In this document: positions 57,277-64,000 of the stretch, piece by piece
How the letters are laid out: every line of letters begins with the position of its first letter
How positions within the stretch are numbered: the first letter of the stretch is position 1
Assembly (NCBI GenBank): GCA_021775805.1
Contig: JAJFHD010000129.1
Coordinates: 20,264 to 84,263, forward strand
Reading direction: 5' to 3'
Origin: Alphaproteobacteria bacterium
GTDB lineage: Bacteria; Pseudomonadota; Alphaproteobacteria; Rhizobiales; JAJFHC01
DNA: 64,000 bases
The notes under the pieces: model-generated
Told to the model about the DNA's origin: nothing
Database searches by the model: none
Seen by the model: only the letters and a program-made list of their open reading frames with translations
Made by a program: the position numbers and the translations under genes

Positions 57277-58209
57277 TCAGTTCTTCTTGCGCGCGTCCTT
57301 GGCCTTCTTGAGGTCCCTGATCACATCGTAATCGGATGAACTCATAGCGACAAATTTGTTGGACTTGACGTTGTCGAGATATTTTTTCTCGCCAGGCACG
57401 TCTTTCGAAAGTCCCAGAAATGTCGACTTGATGGCGTCTTTGAGAGGCTGGCACAGGGTACTGCGATAGACAAACGGGTCCTGCGGGATCGGTGGAGACG
57501 ACCACAACACATTGAAGTCCTCCATCTTCACGTCGCCCTTGTTGACCACGTTGTCGAACCTGTGGGTTGCAACAAACGCTGCATCGACCTTGCCCTTCGC
57601 GACCGCGACGGTGGAGAGTTCATGGCTGCCGGTATAGACGACCTTCTTGAAGTACTTGTCGAGATCGCCACCCACATTCTTCGAAAACACGACACGGGGG
57701 AACAAATTGCCCGATGTGCTGCCCGGATCGACGAGACCAAGTGTCGTGCCCTTGAGGGATTCGATCGTCGTGAACTTGGACCCCTTCTTGGTGACGAGAG
57801 CAGCCTTGTAGCCGGGGCCCTCTTCCTGCAGATGTCCCGGACGCTTGGCGTAGGTCGCGAAGACCTCGATCGAGTCATCCTTGCTGTTGGCGATCACATA
57901 GCTGTAGGGACCAAGCACCGCCACATCGATGAACTTGCTGAGCAGGCCTTCCACGACCGATGCATAGGACGTGGGCATGAAGAACTGGATGTCCTTGCCC
58001 GTCTCCTTTTTCATGCGGTCGGTGATCGGCTGGTAGAGCTGCAGTTCAGCCACGGTTTCCTCGGTCGGAATGATGGCGAACGTCAGCTCCTTCGGGTCCT
58101 CGCACTCAGCGGCAACCGTCGGGGTCGTCGACAATGCGAACAGTGCAAGAGCCGCCAAGGCGCCTCCTGTCATTTGCCTGAGAGATTTTTGCGCCGGTTT
58201 CCTGTACAT
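57277..58209 (-). CDS. phnD: phosphonate-binding periplasmic protein PhnD
   Basis: Periplasmic binding protein of 310 residues. The signal peptide ends near TVAAE, after a hydrophobic GGALAALALFALSTTP. The family segments ELTFAIIPTEET near 43-54, MPTSYASVVEGLLSKFIDVA near 78-97 and GLVDPGSTSGNLFPRVVF near 156-173 are present. The ATG follows AGGAGA. First gene of the phnDCEE operon. The family binds 2-aminoethylphosphonate and other phosphonates, some also phosphite; the actual ligand is not determined. Confidence 0.93.
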   Translation of the reverse strand: MYRKPAQKSLRQMTGGALAALALFALSTTPTVAAECEDPKELTFAIIPTEETVAELQLYQPITDRMKKETGKDIQFFMPTSYASVVEGLLSKFIDVAVLGPYSYVIANSKDDSIEVFATYAKRPGHLQEEGPGYKAALVTKKGSKFTTIESLKGTTLGLVDPGSTSGNLFPRVVFSKNVGGDLDKYFKKVVYTGSHELSTVAVAKGKVDAAFVATHRFDNVVNKGDVKMEDFNVLWSSPPIPQDPFVYRSTLCQPLKDAIKSTFLGLSKDVPGEKKYLDNVKSNKFVAMSSSDYDVIRDLKKAKDARKKN

Positions 58210-58281
58210 CTGATTTCTCCTCCCTTTGGCTTCGTTTTAAACCATGAAGCCGGTTTCAATGTGCCCTTATTCCTGCGGTGC

Positions 58282-59412
58282 TCAGTGTGCTGCGGCGGCC
58301 CCAAGAGCTTCGGCCGCCATGAGAAAACTTTCCTTCTGTCCGATGAAATTCCTGCCGCGCTCGCCGGCAAAAGCGCCGTCGACCAGGGCGGACCATTCGT
58401 CGTCGGCGACGCCGTGGTCAGCCGGCTTTGTCGATACCCCAAGGCCGGTCAAGAGATCGGAAACCTGCCGTACACCGGCGCGGACATCGCCATCGAACAC
58501 GCGTTCCAGGGATGTCTCACACAGGCCGCCGATACCGATCACACTCTCGATGACGATCGGCAGGGAGAATGAGCAGGCAATGCCGTGCTGAACGTTGTGC
58601 CGCAAGGTGATCGGGTAGGACAGGGAATGGGCGATGGCCGACTTGGTGTTGGAAAATGCCAGCCCGGCAAACAGCGATGCCCTGGCCATTCTGCTGCGCA
58701 GTTCCAGATTTCCCAAATCTTCCGCAAGGAGTGGCAACACCTCGATGACTTCGCGGGCGGCGAACACAGCATGGTTGGCCGATACAGGATTTGCGTTCAC
58801 GTTCCACAGGCTCTCGAGAGCGTGGGAGAGCGCATCCAGCCCCGTGCTGACCGTGAGCCCCAAGGGCATCGCGGTCATCAACTCAGGGTCCACCAAAGCG
58901 ATCTCCGGATAAAGATTGGGCCGCGCAAGGGAGTATTTCTTGCCGTTGGATTCGTCCCAGACTGTTGCCCAGCAAGTGACTTCCGAACCGGTGCCGGCCG
59001 TTGTGGGGACCGCAATGATCGGTGTCGCGGACAGTCTGTCTTCTCCGTTACCGTCTTCCAGAAACGTCCTGACGTTGGAAAAATCGCCGTTGGCGGCGGC
59101 GAAGACCTTGACGGAGTCGATCACCGAGCCACCACCCAGAGCGACCCACACCTCGGGCGGCTGATCTTGTGCAACGCGCACCGTCTGTTCCGCGAGCAAC
59201 CGGTAGTCCGGGTTCGCCTGAACGTCGTTTATGGTGATGACCGGGGTGCCGGCGTTCGCCGTCAATCTGGCCGAGAAGTCGTTGAAAATTGAGTCGGGAT
59301 AGGTGACCAACCCGTAGCGCCTTCCTGCAATGAAGGAGCCAAGCGTGTCGAACTTGCCTGCCCCGAATTGCACATTGACGGGATTACTGTACTGCCACAC
59401 CGGCCTCTCCAA
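58282..59412 (-). CDS. iron-containing alcohol dehydrogenase, possibly phosphonoacetaldehyde-linked
   Basis: Group III dehydrogenase of 376 residues. It has the dinucleotide loop ALGGGSVIDSVKVFA near 91-105, TTAGTGSEVT near 136-145, and metal ligands in GLDALSHALES (Asp/His near 192-196), HSLSYP and HNVQHG (near 260-275). It stands just upstream of phnD on the same strand and is divergent from a LysR regulator. In this setting reduction or oxidation of a phosphonate-derived aldehyde is plausible, but the sequence alone gives only the family. TTG appears to be the start, with GAAGGA 7 nt before it. Confidence 0.88.
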   Translation of the reverse strand: MERPVWQYSNPVNVQFGAGKFDTLGSFIAGRRYGLVTYPDSIFNDFSARLTANAGTPVITINDVQANPDYRLLAEQTVRVAQDQPPEVWVALGGGSVIDSVKVFAAANGDFSNVRTFLEDGNGEDRLSATPIIAVPTTAGTGSEVTCWATVWDESNGKKYSLARPNLYPEIALVDPELMTAMPLGLTVSTGLDALSHALESLWNVNANPVSANHAVFAAREVIEVLPLLAEDLGNLELRSRMARASLFAGLAFSNTKSAIAHSLSYPITLRHNVQHGIACSFSLPIVIESVIGIGGLCETSLERVFDGDVRAGVRQVSDLLTGLGVSTKPADHGVADDEWSALVDGAFAGERGRNFIGQKESFLMAAEALGAAAAH

Positions 59413-59492
59413 GGATTGTTCCTTCGCAGGCTACGGGCAATCTGATACATATGACAAATATATAATTTAAATGATTTTCATAGGTAGAAAGT

Positions 59493-60371
59493 ATGAATCA
59501 TTCCCAACTGCGTTCCTTCCATGCCGCCGCCGAATTTGGTGGTTTCACAGCCGCCTCAAAGGCGTTGCTGATCAGCCAACCGACGATTACCACTCAGGTC
59601 AGAGCCTTGGAGGCTCAGTATGGCGTCGAGTTGTTCGTGCGCAGCGGACGCAATGTCCTGCTGACGCCGGACGGCGAAGAGCTTTACGAAATCACCAAAC
59701 GCATCGTCCGCTTCGAGACCGAGGCCCGGGAGTTCCTGCAGGCCCACGGCGATCAGAAGGCAGGCCAGCTGAGGCTGGCCGCGGTCGGACCGTTTCACGC
59801 TACCGACGTGCTGGTAGCGTTGAAGACCCAGCACCCCAATGTGCAGGTGTCGGTTCAACTCGGCAATTCCCAACGTACCCTTGAACGGCTTTTCGAGTTC
59901 ACCGCCGACGTGGCCATGATCGCGCATTTCGAAGACGATCCGAGGCTCGAGATGGTGCCCTTCTCCCGGCATCGTGTGGTCGTATTCGTCCATGCCGACC
60001 ATCCCTGGTTCGGCCGCCGATCGATCAAGCTCGAAGAACTTGAAGGACAGGATTTCGTTCTGCGCGAGAAAGGGTCGACCACCCGCCTGGCGCTGGAAAA
60101 GGCGTTGGACAAAGCCGGCATCACGATCAACCCGGTGGTCGAAATCGGCAGCCGGGAAGCCGTCTGGAAGGCGGTCGAACAGGGCATTGCCATCGGTGCC
60201 GTGGCGGACTTCGAGTTTGTCCCGCACCCGCGGTTGAGGACGGTCGAAATCTCGGATGTGGAGATCATCACGAATTACCATATCGCCGTGCTCAAGGAAC
60301 GCCGCGATGCCAGGCTCATCCGAACACTGGTGCAGATCGCGCAGACCGTCGGCAATACGGAACTGGGCTAA
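59493..60371 (+). CDS. LysR-family transcriptional regulator
   Basis: A 292-residue activator-type regulator. The N-terminal helix-turn-helix spans residues 1-60 (QLRSFHAAAEFGGFTAASKA, LISQPTITTQVRALEAQYGV), and a periplasmic-binding-like effector domain runs from about 90. It is divergent from the alcohol dehydrogenase and phn operon across an 80-bp AT-rich gap that includes ATACATATG- and AAATATAT-type sequence. That arrangement is usual for a LysR protein and its target. A phosphonate-related inducer is inferred from context. Confidence 0.92.
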   Translation: MNHSQLRSFHAAAEFGGFTAASKALLISQPTITTQVRALEAQYGVELFVRSGRNVLLTPDGEELYEITKRIVRFETEAREFLQAHGDQKAGQLRLAAVGPFHATDVLVALKTQHPNVQVSVQLGNSQRTLERLFEFTADVAMIAHFEDDPRLEMVPFSRHRVVVFVHADHPWFGRRSIKLEELEGQDFVLREKGSTTRLALEKALDKAGITINPVVEIGSREAVWKAVEQGIAIGAVADFEFVPHPRLRTVEISDVEIITNYHIAVLKERRDARLIRTLVQIAQTVGNTELG

Positions 60372-60400
60372 CCCCTGTACAAACCGGTCATCCGGCCGGA

Positions 60401-60691
60401 TTACGTGCCGTCGACAATGACCGTTGTGCACTTGGCATTGGCATTGCGGATGGCCTTCACCGGGGCATAGTCCTCGCTGTCGGCAAACGTCCGGGCGGTC
60501 TCCATGTCCGGAAACTCGACGATGACGAGCCGTACCGGCGACCACAGTTCGTTTTCAACGACATCGAGCGCGCCGCCCCGGGCCCGGTAGATGCCGCCGG
60601 CTTTTTCCACCAGCGGTTTGGCGAGCGCCTTGTATTTTTCGTACTCGTCAGCGTTTTCGATTTTGGTGTCGACAATGAGATATGCTGTCAC
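60401..60691 (-). CDS. DUF1330 family protein
   Basis: A 96-residue single-domain protein of the dimeric alpha/beta-barrel type. It has AYLIVDTKIENADEYEKYKA at the start, a central GGIYRARGG and a later VIVEFPDMETARTFADSEDY, all typical of DUF1330. GTG 60691 is the start, with GGGAAAGG 8 nt upstream; the longer frame to 61213 overlaps the TetR gene and is not coding. Function unknown; some relatives are catabolic-pathway accessories. Confidence 0.88.
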   Translation of the reverse strand: MTAYLIVDTKIENADEYEKYKALAKPLVEKAGGIYRARGGALDVVENELWSPVRLVIVEFPDMETARTFADSEDYAPVKAIRNANAKCTTVIVDGT

Positions 60692-60796
60692 GATGAAACC
60701 TTTCCCTGAAACCGGCCTGTGGTTTGCTTCTGAGGGCCAGATATTGCACCAAGTCAAATTCCATGCAATGCCGTTGGGACAACGCCCCAGCCCGCC

Positions 60797-61441
60797 ATGA
60801 GCCTCCGGATGACGATGACAAAAGAGTCGGCCCCAAAGAACACCCCCCGATTCCGGCGCAAACTTGCACCGGAGCGCCGGGACCAACTCATCGATGCGGC
60901 TGTGCGCTGCCTCGGCAACGGTGGCATGGCGGCGTTCACGATCGACCGGATCTGCCAGGAAGCCGGGGTATCCCGGGGGCTGATCAATCACCATTTCGGC
61001 AACAAAGAGGGCTTGCTCGAGGCGGTGTACGATTCGATGACGACGTTTCTTGCCGAGAACGAGTCCGGGCAAAACGATGTGCCGCCGGCCGAGCGCCTCA
61101 ACGCCCTGATTGCCATGAGCTTCAAGCCCGGCATATTCAGCAAGACACAGCTTCGGGCCTGGCTGGCATTGTGGGAGGCACTGTCGTCCAGTCCGCGGCT
61201 GAAATCCGTGCACCGGGCGCGTTACCGCACCTACAGGGATGGCCTTGCAGCTGCCATTTCACAGATTGCCGGTGAACGCGGCCGCGAGGTCAATGCCAGG
61301 CGCCTGGCCCAGATGCTGATCGCCCTGATCGACGGCTTGTGGCTCGAATGGTGCCTCGACGACAAGCTGATGAGCCGCAAGGAGGCAATCGCTGCCTGTT
61401 ACGATCTGATCGAGCCCTACACCGGGCCGATCGACAGGTAG
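60797..61441 (+). CDS. TetR-family regulator, BetI-like
   Basis: A 214-residue repressor. The TetR helix-turn-helix lies near 25-75 (RRDQLIDAAVRCLGNGGMAA, QEAGVSRGLINHHFGNKEGL), and the C-terminal domain resembles BetI (LRAWLALWEALSSSPRLKSV, IDGLWLEWCLDD). Later ATGs at 60809 and 60815 are possible starts. It converges with the methyltransferase-family gene; its BetI-like character fits control of methylated-amine metabolism. Confidence 0.88.
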   Translation: MSLRMTMTKESAPKNTPRFRRKLAPERRDQLIDAAVRCLGNGGMAAFTIDRICQEAGVSRGLINHHFGNKEGLLEAVYDSMTTFLAENESGQNDVPPAERLNALIAMSFKPGIFSKTQLRAWLALWEALSSSPRLKSVHRARYRTYRDGLAAAISQIAGERGREVNARRLAQMLIALIDGLWLEWCLDDKLMSRKEAIAACYDLIEPYTGPIDR

Positions 61442-61458
61442 CTCGCCACTCCCAAGGC

Positions 61459-63009
61459 TCAGCCTGTATCGCGTCCCAGCATCTCGCGCTTGCGCCGGGC
61501 GACATAGTCGAGCAAGGCATCGTTTATGCCTTCGTCGAGCGGTGGCTGTTCGTATTCCTGCAGAAGCTGTTTCCAGATCTGGTTGGCACGGGTCTCAGCG
61601 TTGACCTGGCCGCGTTCGACCCAGGTGTCAAAATTGTCCCAGTTCGACAGGAGCGGCGTGTAGAACGCCTGTTCGTAACGCTCCATGGTGTGGGCGGCCC
61701 CGAAAAAGTGCCCGGCCGGCCCGACCTCGCGGATGGCATCGAGTGCCAGGGTGTCGTCGTTGACGGCGAAGGGCTCGAAATAGGCTGCCATCATCTGCAG
61801 CATTTCGGCATCGATGATCAGTTTCTCAAAGGACGCCGTAAGCCCGCCACCAAGCCAGCCTGCCGCATGCATGAGCAGGTTCACCTGCCCGGTCATTGCA
61901 CCCCACAGGGCCATCTGGCTTTCATAGGCTGCCTGGGCGTCGTTGGTGTTGGCGGCCGTGACATTGCTTGAACGGAACGGCAGTCCGAGTTTGCGGGCAA
62001 GCTGGCCGGAGACCTGTGCTGCCTGGACATATTCAGGCGTACCGAAGGCCGGGGCGCCGGTGCGCATGTCGACATTCGAGGTGAAGCCGCCATACAGCAC
62101 GGGAGCGCCCGGCCGCACGATCTGGGTCAGCGCGATGGCGGCCATGGCTTCGGCATGTTGTTGGGCCAGAGCGCCGGCGAGCGTGACCGGCGACATAGCG
62201 CCGGACAAGGTGAATGGTGTGACAATCACGGCCTGACCGTGGGTCGACATTGTGATCAGCCCTTCCGCCATCGGAATGTCGAGTTGCAGCGGCGAATTGG
62301 TGTTGATGACGCAGGTGAACACCGGCGTCTCGCCAAGACCTTCCACGGTCGTGCCCAGCATGATTGCTGCCATTTCAAGCGCATCCCGGGCCTGGCCATG
62401 GCCGATCCCCCAGGGTTGCCAGTTCTTGTCGAGATAGGTGATCTGAGCGTGATAAAGATCGAGGTGGCGGGTTTCCGGCGGCAGATCGATCGCCTCGAAA
62501 CCGCCGCCGCCTTCCTGGTGCAGGATGTTAAGGCTCTGAACCAGTTTCAGGAAATCGCAGGTTTCCCGGTAGGTGCCGTTACGGCGACCGCCATCGAGAT
62601 CCATGCAATAGGCCGGACCGCCGACGCTTGCAAAGATGGCAGCGCCGTCACCGACATCGACATTGCGCGCAGGGTTGCGGGCACGCAGGCTGAACGAGGA
62701 CGGTGCCTTGGCCACCAGCTCTGTGACAAGGTTCCTGTCGAAGCGCACATGCTCCTCGCCATCGTCGACGTCAAAGCCGGCGCTCCGGAAAAGCCGGCGT
62801 GCTTCGTCAGCCAGCACTTTCATGCCGACCTCCTCGAGCATGACGAGGGCTGTATCGTGGATCTTCTCGATCTGATCGGCGCTCAGTATTTCAACCGGGC
62901 GGCCCGGATAGTGTATCTGCTTCCACGGCCGCTGGGCGATCTGGCCGACAACCCTGTCGCCGCGTGCGGGACGGCGGCGGCGCGATCTTGTTCCCGTGTC
63001 CTTGCTCAT
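61459..63009 (-). CDS. trimethylamine methyltransferase (MttB) family protein, non-pyrrolysine
   Basis: Corrinoid-dependent methyltransferase superfamily protein of 516 residues, with segments PGRPVEILSADQIEKIHDTA near 35-54, SVGGPAYCMD near 129-138 and AGWLGGGLTASFEKLIIDAE near 390-409. The frame has no internal TAG, so it is the non-pyrrolysine branch, whose known members demethylate glycine betaine and similar quaternary amines. No corrinoid protein gene is visible. Its ATG overlaps the stop of the upstream flavoprotein (ATGA), implying a coupled pathway. Substrate undetermined. Confidence 0.9.
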   Translation of the reverse strand: MSKDTGTRSRRRRPARGDRVVGQIAQRPWKQIHYPGRPVEILSADQIEKIHDTALVMLEEVGMKVLADEARRLFRSAGFDVDDGEEHVRFDRNLVTELVAKAPSSFSLRARNPARNVDVGDGAAIFASVGGPAYCMDLDGGRRNGTYRETCDFLKLVQSLNILHQEGGGGFEAIDLPPETRHLDLYHAQITYLDKNWQPWGIGHGQARDALEMAAIMLGTTVEGLGETPVFTCVINTNSPLQLDIPMAEGLITMSTHGQAVIVTPFTLSGAMSPVTLAGALAQQHAEAMAAIALTQIVRPGAPVLYGGFTSNVDMRTGAPAFGTPEYVQAAQVSGQLARKLGLPFRSSNVTAANTNDAQAAYESQMALWGAMTGQVNLLMHAAGWLGGGLTASFEKLIIDAEMLQMMAAYFEPFAVNDDTLALDAIREVGPAGHFFGAAHTMERYEQAFYTPLLSNWDNFDTWVERGQVNAETRANQIWKQLLQEYEQPPLDEGINDALLDYVARRKREMLGRDTG

Positions 63010-64000
63010 GATGTCGCTCCGATGGTCAGTGGGGGCCGCTCCCGGCGGACCGGGCTGTTCTGGATGGGCTGGTCAAACTCTCTGGCAAACCGGTGCCCTG
63101 AGAACACGGCATCGGCAATTGACGAGGGCACCAGGCAGTCTCCGATGGACGTCACGGACATGGTCTGCGCGTCCGCGTTCTGAGCAACCATTTCCTGTAG
63201 CTCATTGCACACCGTGCGGTTCGACCCTCTGCCGGTGACCAGCACGAGGCTGTCATAGGGAATGTCGCGGGCTTCATCCGTATAGATGCATGCCGTCGAT
63301 AGAACGCCGCTGCCCGCCTCGGTCATCTTGTGGCCGAGAACCGTTCTTATTCCCATAGACATGAGTCGTTTCTGGATGAAGAACTGCTCGTCGGTCATCA
63401 CGGTCCAGGCCGAGATCATGAGCCCCGGCGTCACCAGGGTCACGTCACGGCCTTCGTGAAGAAACCGTTCCGCAAGCGCACCGCCTACGGAATACTGATC
63501 GTCATCGTAGATTACGATAGAGCCTGAGGGGATGGTTCCGGCAAATATGTCGTCGGGGGTGAGGATGTTCTCGTCGGCAGCGACGACACATGCGCTTTCC
63601 GCCGACGCGCCAATGCCATTGCGTCGCCAGTGGCTGCCTACTGCCAGAACCACGTGATCGGGGGCGAACTCCTGAATGTCATCTGCACCGAGTTGGCTTT
63701 CGCGATAGATCTCAACATTGGAGAACTTGGATAACATGTGCTGGCGGTAGTCACGCACCCTGATCCATTTGGACAGTCCGGGCAGCGAAGCCTCGGCGAT
63801 CACGCGCCCACCCAGTTCACGGGTCGCTTCGGCAAGGGCCACGGAATAGCCACGCCGCCCCAGCGCCAGCGACGCTTCCAGACCGGCAGGTCCAGCGCCG
63901 ACCACAAGGACCCGGGCGTCGGAGGATTTGCGCTCGATGCGTTCAGGATGCCAACCACGCCGCCACTCCTCGCCGATTGTCGGGTTCTGGGTGCAGCGCA
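63006..64000 (-). CDS. trimethylamine-dehydrogenase-like flavoprotein, C-terminal part (cut by window edge)
   Basis: The 3' 331 codons of a larger gene. Reading in from the right edge, RCTQNPTIGEEWRRGWHPE holds the last 4Fe-4S cysteine region of the TMADH/2,4-dienoyl-CoA-reductase superfamily. It is followed by the ADP-binding loop VLVVGAGPAGLEASLALGRR and a second nucleotide-binding region (GSIVIYDDDQYSVGGALAE). The N-terminal FMN barrel lies outside the window. The stop overlaps the MttB-family start. Oxidative demethylation of a methylated amine is the likely reaction type. Confidence 0.9.
   Translation of the reverse strand, partial: RCTQNPTIGEEWRRGWHPERIERKSSDARVLVVGAGPAGLEASLALGRRGYSVALAEATRELGGRVIAEASLPGLSKWIRVRDYRQHMLSKFSNVEIYRESQLGADDIQEFAPDHVVLAVGSHWRRNGIGASAESACVVAADENILTPDDIFAGTIPSGSIVIYDDDQYSVGGALAERFLHEGRDVTLVTPGLMISAWTVMTDEQFFIQKRLMSMGIRTVLGHKMTEAGSGVLSTACIYTDEARDIPYDSLVLVTGRGSNRTVCNELQEMVAQNADAQTMSVTSIGDCLVPSSIADAVFSGHRFAREFDQPIQNSPVRRERPPLTIGATS

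Noticed and set aside
59556..60545. 329-codon minus-strand frame opposite the LysR gene
   Set aside because: The LysR product is unambiguous, and the antisense translation lacks any domain and runs into the DUF1330 gene in another frame.
62155..63183. 342-codon plus-strand frame opposite the MttB-family gene
   Set aside because: Shadow of a strongly supported minus-strand gene.

Overview
The window reads as a contiguous piece of chromosome from a moderately GC-rich alphaproteobacterium, most likely of the Hyphomicrobiales (Rhizobiales) or a close relative. The reasons are a complete clade-I nosRZDFYLX cluster with an alphaproteobacterial-type nosX, a tRNA-His gene without an encoded G-1 and with A73, an Irr-type iron control element before bacterioferritin, a PdhS/PleC-like sensor kinase, a phasin, and small alphaproteobacterial families. 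No rRNA, CRISPR array, insertion sequence or phage was found.

Layout. 0.4-9.1 kb: nitrous oxide reduction operon nosR-Z-D-F-Y-L-X, with overlapping start/stop codons from nosD on and a candidate FNR/NnrR-type site before nosR. 9.1-15.4 kb: accessory stretch with a convergent TIR-membrane-TPR protein, small orphan genes, a decayed copy of the nosX/TPR junction, a lone Hint-domain protein and an atypical cytochrome P450. 15.5-20.7 kb: tRNA-His, phasin, a small alphaproteobacterial gene, a large PAS sensor kinase, bfd and bfr. 20.7-21.1 kb: non-coding tandem repeat with hairpins. 21.1-30.1 kb: iron permease without its partners, acetoacetyl-CoA synthetase, AsmA, moaE with tungstate transporter tupBC, and a nuclease. 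30.2-35.8 kb: Cache/PAS histidine kinase divergent from a receiver-metallo-beta-lactamase fusion, a DUF2061 protein and an XRE regulator.

35.8-41.7 kb (minus strand): the most distinctive locus, a probable operon of one TPR-plus-beta-barrel outer-membrane protein, three tandem secreted FecR-domain paralogues and a CHASE2 adenylate cyclase. It looks like an envelope-to-cAMP signalling or surface-export system. 41.9-47.4 kb: a surface-carbohydrate protein, an Lrp regulator divergent from an EamA exporter, an MFS transporter and an orphan membrane protein. 47.5-53.8 kb: a complete peptide-type ABC importer. 54.2-60.4 kb: a GFA protein, phosphonate importer phnDCEE, an iron alcohol dehydrogenase and a LysR regulator. 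60.4 kb to the right edge: a DUF1330 protein, a TetR/BetI-like regulator, and a trimethylamine-methyltransferase-family protein translationally coupled to a trimethylamine-dehydrogenase-like flavoprotein cut by the window end.

How it fits together. The cell can respire N2O, with NosX as the probable source of covalent FMN on NosR. It appears to make and use polyhydroxybutyrate (phasin, acetoacetyl-CoA synthetase), stores iron under Irr-like control, imports tungstate next to molybdopterin synthesis, and takes up peptides and phosphonates. Methylated-amine chemistry is encoded at the right end. Function calls rest on reading translated sequences by eye against remembered family features; no database search was run.
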